Part shown: piece by piece, positions 1 through 12,346 of the stretch
How positions within the stretch are numbered: position 1 is the first letter of the stretch
Layout of the letters: every line of letters begins with the position of its first letter
Assembly (NCBI RefSeq): GCF_963422355.1
Contig: NC_085088.1
Location: 5,277,807-5,341,806 of the forward strand
Direction of reading: 5' to 3'
DNA: 64,000 nucleotides
Origin: Corticium candelabrum
Taxonomy: Eukaryota; Porifera; Homoscleromorpha; Homosclerophorida; Plakinidae
Made by a program: the position numbers and the translations under genes
Notes under the pieces: model-generated
Database searches by the model: none
What the model saw: the letters and a program-made list of their open reading frames with translations, nothing else
What the model was told of the DNA's origin: nothing

Positions 1-648
1 GAACAAACAGTACTTGATATGTAATTCTGCATGTATGCTACTGTCAATGTGACGAGAAATAGTAGGTGTTGTAGATTTACCGCACATGTACCAGCTTACC
101 GGTGATGTGCTACTGTACCCTAGTGATCTATTACCACCGGATGCAGATCACCAAGCATATCTATGGAGGTTCGGGTGTATAACGAAGCGACATACTTCAG
201 ACGGAGGTCCGTTCGTACTGTACACGATCAATGTGTGTGCAATATTTGCACCAGATGTAGAAGTTGTAACTGCTGAAGTGCTAGGCAGGGTCCCACGTTC
301 ATGATGTACCTGTATAGATCGATCTAATAACGTTTAGACTCCAAGACAAGATCAAACCAATCACTAGCTTTATTCGGCTTGTCTAAGTAAAGAATTACAC
401 AATCCCTTAACAATGTTATAACATCACAATGGCAGCAACCTAGGCAAAAAAATTTACAAACCTAATGTTAATAACCACTCCGTGGGCAAACAGCTTAGTT
501 CCATTTAAACTCAACAAATAGCATGCAGATAACCTACTCCCAGCAACAACCAGCAAACACATGCAATAATGAACTAGACACTAAGCAAATAGATGATAAG
601 CATATAATGAACCCGGCACTAGATTGCAGTTTTTGGAATGAGAAAGTG
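1..648. other. No supported gene
   Basis: The left edge holds an open frame of about 72 codons at 86-304 on the plus strand with no recognisable domain. The rest is AT-rich sequence. I see no splice-bounded exon or repeat that I can match elsewhere in the window. Confidence 0.4.
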
Positions 649-978
649 TTATTGAAGCAACATGTCGGCAAGATCCTGTCTCGATACTTCATCCGACAAC
701 AACGCATTTGCCAAGTGCGACTTTAACTGACTTGCTTCAGCAGTTCTCTTTTTATTTTTCCATCGTTTGAATACCTCGCATGCATTTCCTGCACACCATA
801 GATTGCTTCTTCCAATCCTCTGCAGATAGTATTGATTTCTTTCTTATAACTTCTGTCAAAGAAACAAGGCCGTCGCGATTCAAACTTTGGCAATTTCCTC
901 TTTTGAATCAGATAATACTGTAGCTAAAGAGACAGATTCATACAAGTCTGTAGTTTCCACTATTTCGCAAGTAGATCC
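649..978 (-). pseudogene. Decayed paralogous copy of the Death-domain terminal exon
   Basis: On the minus strand a splice acceptor (TTTTTCAG) is followed by GGATCTACTTGCG. This matches the acceptor and first codons of the last exon of the giant gene at 12,724 (GGATCATCTTGTG). The closing segment reads ALLSDEVSRQDLADMLLQ and then a stop, against ALLSDEVSREDLADMLLQ in the intact copy. Between these ends the frame breaks at least twice, with a stop after about 32 codons, so the product could not be made as it stands. The W-K-x-K region of the helical domain survives in a different frame from the start. I read this as the tail of a second, degraded member of the same gene family. An assembly error is possible but would have to affect two sites. 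Confidence 0.75.
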
Positions 979-1038
979 CTGAAAAACACAGTCTTGTCAG
1001 TATAATTATTGTCTTTCTCTGCAACTTGACACACATAC

Positions 1039-1126
1039 AAGATCGTCAAACTTTGCAAAGCCGTTTGAAACGCGGACTGAATAATTTACGAGTTTGCAAC
1101 TGTAGTAGCCAATTGACGGACCTCCT
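1039..1126 (-). pseudogene. UPA-like penultimate exon remnant of the same decayed paralogue
   Basis: Directly upstream (minus sense) of the decayed Death exon lies an open segment of 88 bp. It runs from an acceptor-like TCTTCAG to a strong donor (GTATGT), the same donor hexamer present near the equivalent exon of the giant gene (12,812-12,817). It ends in phase 0, as the Death exon requires. A further open stretch at about 1,320-1,430 with a GTAAAA donor and a conserved W-R pair may be the exon before it. Similarity to the intact UPA exons is weak at residue level, so the case rests on order, phase and splice signals. Confidence 0.4.
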
Positions 1127-1429
1127 CTGAAGACATTCGATTGCGTGTTTCCTGACGCTATGATTCCCAAGGCAATTGCGACTAGCGCGCGTGCGAATAA
1201 TAGATGGCATGTGGGTAAGATTTCAAGTACAAGCTTTATATGGTTCTCTGTTTTTTCGTTTGAAAGGGCTGATCAATCATACGAAAATTCATGCCCTTTT
1301 ACCTCCACAGCACGGACGAGCGCCATTGCTTTCCTCCAATCGTCGGTAAAAGGAAATATTCGTGGTAGCGCTGATGGAGTATGTAGTATACACATGTTAA
1401 GCATGTGTACACACAAGATTAACTAAGCT

Positions 1430-2573
1430 GACTGATTGGAACTTATGGAAACGAGGCGTATCTGCTTGACACGACTACAAAAATTAGGGAGACTAAAGAC
1501 CCACAGGCCCTCTGACTCCCTAGATACCCGATGTTTCAAGCCAATCAAATTCGAGTGTTTCAACTGCATTTGTCACCACCCAAACATTTGTAGTAGATGG
1601 TGAGTAAGAGTAAATGGTGACGGTGCAAATGGCTAAAAATTATCAAACCTAACGCTATTATGTTGGTGTGCCTGCGAGCCTTCATTGGGTGTTTCAAATA
1701 TGACGAAGACTTTTAGTATATATATACGTACGTCTTCTTAATTAAATCTTTATCTTATCAATGCCCTCAATGGAGCAGCTAAAATTTGCTGTTGAATAAA
1801 CAAACCTGAAAATGCCAATACTTTCAAACAAAGCTATTGTTCGTGTTTAAGTGCGCTTCTAGAGATTTAAAAAGAAATATTATGTAACTTGCGTGTGCGT
1901 GTAAGACTCGATGGAGAAATCATACGCAATGTCAGCAACTCAGCTTACCTATAGTTTAAAGAATAAACAAGATACAAATTGCGAACCTTCTGTTTGTCAC
2001 AAATACAGAGCACAACCTCCAAGAATTATGTGTTGATTAGCGTGCGCTAACCCGACTACATATAAAACCAACGGATAGGTTTAATTAGTGTCGGACTACT
2101 GTTTTGCTAATTTATATAAGTATAATTTTTTGCAAATTATCTGTAGTAATTTTTTACTCTACGTCTGCCGAAAGGATCTATTTACTAACATTGATAACCC
2201 TAGTTAGTTAATTAAGATAAACTTTATTGAATGCGTTAGAAAGACCTAAGGCGTTCAAAATGCATTCTATAGCACCAACTCAATTGTTTATAATAGAGTA
2301 ATTAATTTAGACCGTGTAAGGTTAGCTCAAATTACTGACATCTTATATCATTTGTCCAACATCTAACGCGCGCTATTTAACCGAATTTAACAGTGTACAT
2401 CGAAGAAAACAGGCTTAGCTTATGGTAAGCACGTTTAAAGGTTAAACCTAATCAAGCGATCAAGAAAATTATTCCACCTTATTCTTTTCAAACCAGACTG
2501 AATTTAACAGAGCCTTTTTAACGCCAGACTGAATTTATTAACACGGATACTTTATTTAACACATTCTATGAAT
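1430..2573. other. Non-coding AT-rich stretch
   Basis: No coding exon is visible on either strand. The decayed paralogue does not continue here: no ZU5, VWA or GTPase motif can be read. A loosely repeated AGACTGAATTTA motif occurs near 2,495-2,540. Confidence 0.4.
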
Positions 2574-2601
2574 AATTTCAGTCGGTAGAACCGACTGAAT
2601 T
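2574..2601. repeat. Short near-perfect hairpin
   Basis: The arms AGTCGGT and ACCGACT surround a three-base AGA loop, and the pairing extends outward through AATT on both sides. Several AGACTGAATT-like copies lie just upstream. It could be an end of a small element; no partner end was found. Confidence 0.5.
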
Positions 2602-3393
2602 CTTTGTAAAACAGCGCACTTCTATCAGCTACACTGTCGCAATTGTACATGCATGCACTCATGGATTGTTCTACACAAGCAATAATGTTTATAAACTATA
2701 CTACATTTCTTCCCTATGAGAAGACGTCTGGTCCTCGAGACTAGACGGTCCCATCTGATAGTCTTCCAGCCATAATATCTGGCCTCCGCACGAGCCTTCT
2801 ATGCACTGCCAGGAGTCCGTCTTCTGACTCAGAGTTTTCACGACCATGAGATAAATCCGGAGTGTCGAACACTTATATTTCGAACCCGCGCAGTAAACTA
2901 GATGTAGTGTTTAGTTGATCGTTTGCAGTATCGTCGATGCATGGTCTCCGACTTCGCAGTCGTGTTTTGGTCGTGCTTGTCTGCTGTGACTTCTGCTGGA
3001 GCCTCCACGTGATCGTCGTCTTCACTCCACCACCTGTAACATGCTCAAAGATTGTTCGCATGTACGAGCTGCCCACCTCCTCTCGTATGTTTTATCAAGT
3101 AGTTAGTATCTCCTTTTAACTCTACCACTCAACAGAATCCCACGAAATGTTTAGAAAGTTTTCTGGATTGTCCTGCGTGTACCCACGTGTGGAGTCGTCT
3201 TGTCAACGACGTGCTAATTTACTAGTTATCGCCTAGTCCTGTTGTAATTATGAGCTCGACACTCTTGTGCAACGGTCCTTTCCTCTTCTGCTGCGTCTCT
3301 GGCTGTGCGTTTTCTAACCGTTATAACTCCTCAATACAAAAAAATGTTAGACGACTCACAGAATTATCAGCCGTACACATGCATCGCCGATGA

Positions 3394-4740
3394 TTACCTT
3401 GTTGAGGAGTGTTTAGCCGACTGATAGGCGCCAACCACAGTAAGCAGCCATAGGTCCCAGTCATGTGAGCATTGAGAACAACGTTTGGCTAACATGTCAA
3501 TAATTGTGCTGTTTATTGTTTCTACTAGACCATCTTTCTGTGAATGGTACGGGGATTTACGCATCTTCTCTATCCCTAAGCTTCTGCACATACAGCTCCC
3601 TGATGAGGCTGCTTTCAAAACTTCGTCCCTAGTCTGAGTAAGTATGTGTGTCACACCGTGTCTCGTTATGACACAGTTAATTAGTGCTCTAGCCGCCGTT
3701 TCACTATATTGGTCGGACAGTTCGACTGCCTCCACCCACCGGGTGAAGGAAAACGTGATAGCAAGTGCATACCTATTTGAAGTACGTGATAGCAAGTGCG
3801 TACCTGTTGCCTCGTGGCGTGCGTGGTAGCTCTAGAAAATCCATCGCTAGGATTTCGAATGGTCCACCTCTATCGGTATCAAACTCAGAGTTGCTTTGGA
3901 AGTCGGTCTCTTAAGCTTCCGTTTTTCGCAAATCTCGCAAGAGCGTATAAATTCTTCTATAACCTTGGTATGCCCTGCCCAATAGGTAATAGTATATGTA
4001 CCTCTCGAGGATGTGGCCTGCTGTCTTTTCTACCCCAAGGTGTCCACTCAAGAGTTTTCGTGTAGTTTCGCGATGACCGTCTTCCTATAGTTGTGGTGGT
4101 AAACACAATAATTTGTTTGGCATTCTGTCGGAGTCAAGGTTGTCGTGAGCGGTTAAGCAATCCGTCTACTAACAATAGCTGTTCCATGCATATTAAACGA
4201 TATCGATTGACGTAGCAAGAATTGCCGTCAGATGCCGTAGGAGATTTGTGGCCGGCCCAATCGTTGCTCCTTCTGTTCACAATTTCCTTCAGTATGTAGT
4301 CAGTTCTTTAAAGCGGGTGACGTCTGGGTTCCAATCGACTAACGCACATGAAAGCCTCGGCGTCTTCTCTATCGTAACCATTTTGTCCGCTACCACCTGT
4401 GCCGCCCAGGGTTGTAGTGGGTGTGGCAGATAGCCGCGAGAGGACGTTTACGTTCGCTTGATTTTGCCCAGGTAGGTACTTGACGGCAATCTCGTCTTGC
4501 CCCAGCTGCTGCAGCCAGCGCGGGCATGTCGATCGACGCGTTCTTTTATGGATCTAATATAAGTAAGAGGTTTGTGGTCCGTAATAGCGGTGAAGGTTTC
4601 TCAAAAAAGATAAGGTTTGAAGTAAACGATTCCCCAGACAATGACCAGCATCTCTCGTTTCGTCGTACAGAAATTTTACTCTGCCAGGTTGTGTTTTCAG
4701 CTAACGAAAGCTACAGAAACTCCATCCTTCCTCTGTGACA
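3394..4740 (-). pseudogene. Ty3/gypsy-type pol remnant (RNase H to integrase core)
   Basis: Reading the minus strand from about 4,660 gives an RNase H segment with the TDHKPLTYIRSIKERVDRHA-type motif. After a frame change comes a segment with KYLPGQNQANVNVLSRL, the usual end of gypsy RNase H. Further on (3,795-3,394) is an integrase core with RYALAITFSFTRWVEAVEL, then a region ending SPYHSQKDGLVETINSTI, equivalent to the SPYHPQ-G-VER block. The central acidic residue of the integrase is not well preserved, and the pieces lie in different frames, so the copy is dead. A 20-bp internal direct duplication (about 3,751-3,805) lies within the integrase start. No LTRs were found at its ends. Confidence 0.7.
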
Positions 4741-4869
4741 AAACTGCCTCCAAGCACTGCCTCCGCATTAGTCTTGAGTCGAAACGTTAGCTCAAAATAA
4801 AGATATTCCAGACCGGTACCAAACACATCCGGCTACGCTATACTTCAAAGGCTGCGTTGTCCTGTCCTT

Positions 4870-5517
4870 ATACTAGACAATTAAAAACTTGCAGTTTGCT
4901 TGTACGGCCGATTTGGTTATTTCGGAATCAGAAAACTCTTTAGATTCACCGGCTGAATTGCTGATATTGCGCGATCTATGGCCAAAGAGGCGTACAGACT
5001 GTCAGTAATGTTAGTACGAACACACAATGTACAGCCGATGCTCGAAAACGCCAATATGGCAAGAGCGGGTTAAACTTTCGTTTGTGCGAAGACGGTGATT
5101 TGGTGTGGGTAGCAAATTACAGCGGGAGGGAAAGGAAAGTCTCGTACACTTGCACCACGTTGGACTAGCCCAAACGTCATCGTCAAGAAATTGTCTGACC
5201 TAGTCTACCGTCTACGTCGAAGGTACTCAACAATAGAAATCACTCTACATCACGATCGACTAAAACCATATGGCAAACGAAACCTATTCCTATTGACAGT
5301 AGAGCAATTGTGGTCGATTCAGACTCTGATGATGACACTGACGATAACAGGACCGTGCCAGTGCCAGCTGATGATAACAACCACGAGATATCATGTTAAG
5401 ATTCCGACAACGTGCAAGACGTTCCACCACCAATGCGACGGTCCTCACGACAGCGGAGACTCCACGAGAGAAATAATTGTTTTTATGTGGATTTTAATGA
5501 GAAGGGTAGTGATGTAA
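4870..5517 (+). pseudogene. Ty3/gypsy integrase C-terminal remnant, opposite orientation
   Basis: The plus strand encodes a chromodomain-proximal integrase tail. A segment reading LCEDGDLVWVANYS is followed by VKKLSDLVYRLRRRYSTIEI and HHDRLKPYGKRN, which match the usual DLVW...KLSD-YR...HFDRLKPY pattern. A basic tail (RRSSRQRRLHERN) follows near 5,440-5,475. Stops and frame changes separate the parts. It lies back to back with the minus-strand remnant on its left, so two different insertions or an inversion brought them together. Confidence 0.65.
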
Positions 5518-5654
5518 TGTAACATACTTTATAGTAGCGCGCGTTAGACATATATATTTATATAACGCCAAGTACATTATTAATTAATACAGTCATTCGA
5601 TATATCGCCACACTTGCGTTCAATAGCGAAGATTATCGGTCTTACACAAGAAAA

Positions 5655-5734
5655 CAATTTATGAAGTAGGTCTTATACTGAAACGTGATCATGGAGAGGA
5701 GAAATTTGAGGTATGTGTGTCTACACCGATATGT

Positions 5735-5805
<71 letters not shown>
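5655..5805 (+). repeat. Left part of a CA-bearing repeat unit
   Basis: The segment from TAGGTCTTATACTGAAACG through GAAATTTGAGGT into (AC)n repeats the 3' halves of the units at about 10,035-10,180 and 10,805-10,979, including the position of the CA array. It stops where the retroelement begins. The missing right part of this unit probably resumes after 9,361. Confidence 0.65.
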
Positions 5806-5808
<3 letters not shown>

Positions 5809-5975
5809 CCCGGATATGTCATTGCGACGTCTACGCTATGATTCTTGTCTGCGATTTCTTCCTCTGTTTTGGGTCTTTGATAACTGTTATCTCGCTTGTT
5901 TACACAAGGTCAATGCATTCTTCAGTCTGCTTAGTTTCTGATAGCTGCCTGCTCGATCCCGTTCGTGTTGGAGCT

Positions 5976-8188
5976 ATGTCTGAGTCTGATGAGGAAAATG
6001 ATTTTCCAGCTTCCTATCCTTCTCAACGCTGCTCCTCTCAAGAAGTTACAAAGTGTCCTCTTTATGCGGTTGTCTCGAAGAACACATCAATTCATGTCAT
6101 ATCACTTATCGTCAGTTCCCGGATACGGATTTCCTTGAGTCTTACAATCGTCGCCTCTGTTCTGATTGTGGGTTTGCTTACGAGAAACGCTTTAGTCGGT
6201 GCCGTCGTTCTTTAGGATTAGGTATTTCCCGATGCAGAGGTGAAATGGTTACATCTATGTTGTCTCCATGGTTACGTGGTGGAACTTCACACCGCTGTAC
6301 GTCTGAATCTGCTGTCGATGGTGCTGAAGCTGATGATGATGCTGAAGTTGCCGATGGTGCTGAAGCTGCCGATGGTACTAAAGTTGCCACTGAAATGCAA
6401 AGTCCTTGTGTTGAAAAGGTAATCACTGACATAGTTCTAGACGGTTTAGAAGCAGCTACTACTCTTGGCAAGCCCCATGGAGATGAAGAAGAAAAGTTTT
6501 ATTCTGTTATGAGTGAAATTGCCACTTTACCTGTAAACATCATTCTGCACGTGCTAGCATCTGTCCACTTCTTGCCCAAGTTCTTGCTAATGAATTCAGT
6601 CATTGCAACAGCAAAAATGGCATCTGGGGATTTCCGAGGCTATTTATGTTTGCCAAAGCTGCTCTTTGTTCCCCGCCCAGAGGAGGCAGAAGTACACGAT
6701 GTGTAGTGAAAACAATCTTGAATACTCGTTTACTACGTTGGAAGAAGATGATCTTTGTTGTTTATGGCAGGAGGCCAAGGCTGAGGCTAGACCCCGAAAA
6801 GTCTTGTCTGTACAGCACAGTAACAGTATTCGGGCACTGAGATTGGCAAAAGAGGGCAGGTATGGTGATGCAATGCGTTCCTTGAGCTCCCAAGGTTGTG
6901 CATCTCATGACAATGAAAGATGCACTAACAGATTTGCAACGTCGTCATCCAGATCATGTTCTCCCTACTTGGTGTGAAGAATTACCTCCACCAATGGTAG
7001 CTGATTCAAGTACGGTCCTGTCTTGTCTACAACCTTTTCCTAGAGGGTCTAGTCCTGGCTTTTCACAACTTTGTGCTCAACACCTATTAGATGGCATCAA
7101 AGGCACCAATGTTCCAGCGGCTAATACTTGCCTTGATAATCTCTCGAAGCTTATGAACTTGCTGTTGTCTGGGAAAGCTGATCGACGCATTGCACCTTGG
7201 CTACTTGGTGCACCACTAACAGCAATTCACAAAGCAGTGCTGTGTTTCGTCCTATCGCAGTAGGTGATACTCTCCGTCGATTAGCAAGCAGAATTTTTTG
7301 TTATTTGCAAAACTCCATCTTCCTGAGCTATTTCTTCCTTACGGTCAAGTGGGTGTTGGAATCAAAGGAGGCCTTGAGAGTGTGGTTCACACAATACGTA
7401 CCATTATTGATCGTCATAGCAGTTCAGAGAATTTCGGCTGCTTCAAGGTTGACATGACTAATGCATTTAATGAATACAACAGGACTACGTTTTTGAAACG
7501 ACTTGTGAAGGAGTTTCCAGAGTTGATGGCATGGGTGCAGTGGTCATACCACACAAAAGGAGAACTGAGGTTTGGCAATCACCGCATTGTTGCATCAGCA
7601 GGAGTACAGCAAGGAGACCGTCTAGGCCCTTTACTTTTTCGCTTGTTATTATGGAACTTGTGGATGAGGTTGGCACTATTCCAGGAATAGAACTCTCTCT
7701 CTAGTACTTTGATGATGGCACTTTGGTTGGAACCCGACAGGCTGTCAAAATGCTATTAGATGCTCCACTACAACAAGGCCCTTCATATGGCCTACTGGTC
7801 AATGTTGATAAATGTGAAGTTTTCTGGCCATCTGGCGATCAGACCTTTCCCGAATTTCCATCTGAAATCAAACGAGTCTACCAGTCAGCGGGAGGCGCTA
7901 CTCTACTTGGGTCACCAGTGTACGGTAAAGATGATTTCATTGATTCAACCCTTGCTAAGATTGTCGATAAAGTTCTGAATTCTCAAAGCCATCTCCAAGA
8001 TCTGGTCAATCCGCAAGTGGAACGACACCTCTTGAGAAGTTGTCTGGGTTCTTGTAAACTGAACAGTCTCCTACGAACCGTTCCTCCAAGTCTTGGCAGT
8101 GAGCAGTTTGTACGCTTCGACAAAGGACTCCGGAGATCTTTGAGTGATATAACCCACTCGTCTATCTCTGATTCTGCATGGCATTAGG
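5976..8188 (+). pseudogene. Reverse transcriptase part of the non-LTR element, frameshifted
   Basis: Start: a Met at 5,976 opens MSESDEENDFPASYPS, and about 80 bases on the conserved reading moves to another frame with a Cys/His-rich segment (SLCGCLEEHINSCHITYR, LCSDCGFAYEKRFSRC). The pre-RT block reads SNSIRALRLAKEGRYGDAM. The RT fingers start with PFPRGSSPGFSQLCAQHLLD, the palm includes FGCFKVDMTNAFNEYNR and the motif GVQQGDRLGPLLF. The catalytic box appears as YFDDGT at about 7,704, in another frame and preceded by a stop. At least four frame changes occur, so no active enzyme is encoded. The family is widespread in marine invertebrates; identification is by remembered motifs, without a database search. 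Confidence 0.7.
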
Positions 8189-8330
8189 CTACACTTTCGC
8201 TAAAGTTGGTAGTCTTGGTTTAAAAGAAGCTGTACCAACCTCTTCTGCAGCCTTTCTTGGAAGCTGTAACTTTTCTCGGAACCTTGTAAGCTTCTTCCGG
8301 GCAAAAATGCTTCCAATACAACTGACTTAG

Positions 8331-9239
8331 ATGACATCACCAACAGTCGTTATGTCTGCATTCCAGGTGAGAACCACGCTAGGAACATATTGCCCAAGTA
8401 TCTTGGAAGTGACACGATCACTCCCAATCTCTCAAATGCTTCGCAACGTCAAATACAATCAAGAATTGATTGTCATCTGTTGTCAAATCTTAATTAATAC
8501 CATCTCTACAACTCATGCAGGAGTGTGGTTAAGGGCAATCCCTAACCCAAAGCTCGGCCTGGCCATGCTCCGACATGAACACATTTTAGCATGTAGATAC
8601 TGGCTTGGAATCTCTATCTTTCCGGACAGTCAACAAGCGGCAAGATGTCCATGCGGACATGTCATGGACTGTTTTGGTGACCATGTTCTTGGCTGCGGAC
8701 ATGGACCTCTTCGCATAAAACGCCATAATGCAATCAGCGAGGTTATCTGGCATGCACTGCTTGTTGATAACAGAGATTGCAAACGGGAACAAAAGTGCCA
8801 ATGGGAAAGCAATAATCGACCTAGTGATGCGTTTCACCCAGATTTCCTGGAGGGCCGTCCCGCATTCTTTGACGTGTCATTGAGGAATTTTATGCAACCA
8901 TCCTATGTCTCCAAGGCAGCCATAAAACCAGGTGCCGCAGCAGAAGCTGGTGAAATAGAGAAAGACGAAAAGAATGACAAGGTAGTTACTCAAGCAGGAG
9001 GTCATTTCTACCCGCTCATAGCAGAAACTTTAGGACACTGGTCTCCCTCAAGTCTAGAGACGCTGAAGATCATAGCCTCAAAAGCATCATCAATGAACAG
9101 CATACCTTTTTCTCAGACATACTCAAATTTGATGGAACAGTTGTCCATGAGACTGCGGCAGTATAATGCCAAGCTATTATACAGTAGACTGAATCTGGAC
9201 TTTGATGATTTGTGGGATTATCCTGTCACTGTAATGTAG
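8331..9239 (+). CDS. C-terminal zinc knuckle and endonuclease-like domain of the retroelement
   Basis: This 302-codon open frame continues the RT element after a short gap. It has a cysteine/histidine cluster (CPCGHVMDCFGDHVLGCGHG, about residues 105-124) and then a block with HPDFLEGRPAFFDVSLRN. That fits the P-D-(x12)-D core of restriction-like endonucleases. A conserved AGAAAEAGE stretch and GGHFYPLIAETLGHWSPSSL follow. It is the best preserved part of the element and ends with a stop at 9,239, shortly before the AT-rich tail. The first codons are arbitrary, since the true protein would be fused to the RT in an intact copy. The nuclease assignment rests on motif spacing and position after the knuckle. 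Confidence 0.6.
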   Translation: MTSPTVVMSAFQVRTTLGTYCPSILEVTRSLPISQMLRNVKYNQELIVICCQILINTISTTHAGVWLRAIPNPKLGLAMLRHEHILACRYWLGISIFPDSQQAARCPCGHVMDCFGDHVLGCGHGPLRIKRHNAISEVIWHALLVDNRDCKREQKCQWESNNRPSDAFHPDFLEGRPAFFDVSLRNFMQPSYVSKAAIKPGAAAEAGEIEKDEKNDKVVTQAGGHFYPLIAETLGHWSPSSLETLKIIASKASSMNSIPFSQTYSNLMEQLSMRLRQYNAKLLYSRLNLDFDDLWDYPVTVM

Positions 9240-9360
9240 TTATGTTTAGGGACTGGGTGGGTAGGGTAGTTTGGGTAGTCTGGGGCGTTTTGGAGTAGTT
9301 TGCATAGAAGAAGAATATTTAAAAATATATATACATATATATAATAATAATAATAATATA

Positions 9361-9668
9361 TTTCACTTCATACCAGCAGATGCAGCCTCTCACAAATGAG
9401 AGAAATATACATACAAATACACACATACACATAGACACCTCAACAACAAACAGACAGCTAAGTATATAACAGAGAACGTAATTCCTTCAGCGATATATAT
9501 ATATATACCAAGAGTTTAATGGAGAGTCATATAGGACCACGCCCCGTTCTGTTGTGCGGCCCGGATTAGAAGCCTCGATATGCTCATCGGTGAAGTTTAG
9601 TAGAAATAATCTAAATAATAACAATAATTTAGTTAATTTAATTCAATAAGTAATATTACCTATTTTTC
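9361..9668 (+). repeat. Probable right part of the split repeat unit
   Basis: Degenerate CA/TA repeats are followed by GGAGAGTCATATAGGACCACGCC and CGGATTAGAAGCCTCG. These recur after the CA arrays at 10,181-10,250 and, more weakly, at 10,988-11,040. In those units this block directly follows the CA tract, so here it is separated from its own CA tract (5,744-5,805) by the retroelement. Confidence 0.55.
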
Positions 9669-10985
<1,317 letters not shown>

Positions 10986-11234
10986 TAAGGCGGAGAGCCA
11001 TATAGGATCACGCTCATTTCTGTTGTTTGAACCGGATAGTGTCAGTAACACGAAGACCTTTTATGGTTGGTGGTGCCAACGATACTCCCGTTCCTGCGTC
11101 AACAACGCCTCTGCTTACTATTCACTATAGCATCGACGTAGCCGACGGTATTGTGTGAGTGTACTGGGGTGAGTGGCGTTACACGTGAAGCTGGTATTGG
11201 TTGTGACACGGACACCGAATAATTGGACGTGCGT

Positions 11235-11576
11235 TTAGTATACAACCAACATCACTATGGGCTTCCCACACGGAGGCTCATGGCATTTAGCACTTATGCG
11301 ACCGAGCTGTCCGCAGTTACAGCCTGCGCCCTTGAATCGTCCGAAGTGTAGTTGATTGGCAGTCACCGACAGCTGGGCCAGTTTCATGGTCATGGCCTCC
11401 ATCTGCAGTACTAGTGTGGTAGTCAACTCCATTTGTTTACCAGCGCGATAGTTAGTTCTGGATGTGTGATTGCTCTGCCAGGCGCAGCTACTGTAGGTTG
11501 CTGGACGGCGAGAACGCGCTTGGCGGCTCCTTGTGGCGGTCTCCAAGGTGACACTGTTGGACGTTTCAAAAGTCAC
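11235..11576 (-). pseudogene. Retrotransposon gag fragment with zinc knuckle
   Basis: A 113-codon minus-strand frame ends with CNCGQLGRISAKCHEPPC, a Cys-Cys-x-Cys zinc knuckle in which the usual histidine is arginine and the first spacing is shortened. The preceding sequence is rich in Gln, Thr and Arg and contains a short helical stretch, as in gag nucleocapsid neighbours. No protease or polymerase follows on this strand. It is an isolated fragment. Confidence 0.5.
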
Positions 11577-12346
11577 AATTACATGTATAGAGGTAAGTAT
11601 AGTGACTATTCAAGCCTTGAATATCATGGTAAAGGTTTGGAGTGTAACCCCCTCAGTCCCTCATGATCAGTTCCGACGCCTATGCATATCGGAGGCGTCG
11701 TACTTCAGAACTAATGCTTGCTGGTGGTTTCTAGTTGGATATAGAAGTAGGAAACTGAAAGAAGCGAAAAGGAGATACATTACATCAAAAGAAGAACGCT
11801 ACGCTGGAAAATACAGACGGATTTTCGGCGATAATATGGAACTGTGTCCTCTTCTCACTACGTACGCTACTGCATGACTATACACAAGAATATCGATAGT
11901 CACAACTTCATATTGTAATAATCGTATAGCAAGTAACTTTGCTTGCGACTGAATATTAAACAACTCTAAGCTTTTAGTTAAATGGAGAAATATTGTAATT
12001 TCCGTAACATGCATATTATTCGAATGGAACGATTGACAAGACTAACTTGTTTTGAACACTCTATAAATTAAAACATACGACTAATATTAAACAGGCAGCC
12101 GTATGCACTGCCATGTCCACTAGCTACATACTGCTAATGTCAGCAAACAAATCGCATAAAAGTCATATAGGATAATACTAGTGCTACGATACTTCCCATT
12201 TCAAATTTCTCGTCTACACAAAGTTCCCTAATAGCTACATCTTGACCAATGCATTATGCAGCTTACCAATTGCAATTAATTAACCCTAACATAAGTAAAA
12301 GCGCAACATCACATACGTATATCATGCTCACAATTAATTACGCAAG
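11577..12346. other. Non-coding stretch downstream of the giant gene
   Basis: This should include the 3' untranslated region of the minus-strand giant gene, whose stop is at 12,347. I found no perfect AATAAA in the first hundred bases past the stop in that orientation. A plus-strand frame at 11,533-11,877 has no recognisable domain. Confidence 0.4.

Larger units (their letters stand above)
5806..9358 (+). mobile_element. Non-LTR retroelement with restriction-like endonuclease organisation, degenerate
   Basis: All pieces are on the plus strand in the order expected for RLE-type non-LTR elements: N-terminal cysteine/histidine-rich region (about 6,045-6,215), a pre-RT segment (6,780-7,000), reverse transcriptase (6,985-7,720), a C-C-H-C knuckle and a PD-type endonuclease-like domain (8,640-9,100), then an AT-rich 3' tail with (TAA)n at about 9,340-9,357. 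No LTRs are present. It starts directly after a (CA)n tract and ends next to degenerate CA repeats, consistent with insertion into a microsatellite inside a tandem repeat unit. The clade (R4/HERO/NeSL-like) is a guess from domain order. Confidence 0.65.

Noticed and set aside
4526..4738. Plus-strand 70-codon frame
   Set aside because: Antisense to gypsy RNase H motifs on the minus strand.
6178..6471. Minus-strand Ser/Ala-rich frame of 97 codons
   Set aside because: Shadow of the low-complexity Ala/Asp-rich stretch in the plus-strand retroelement; no motif of its own.
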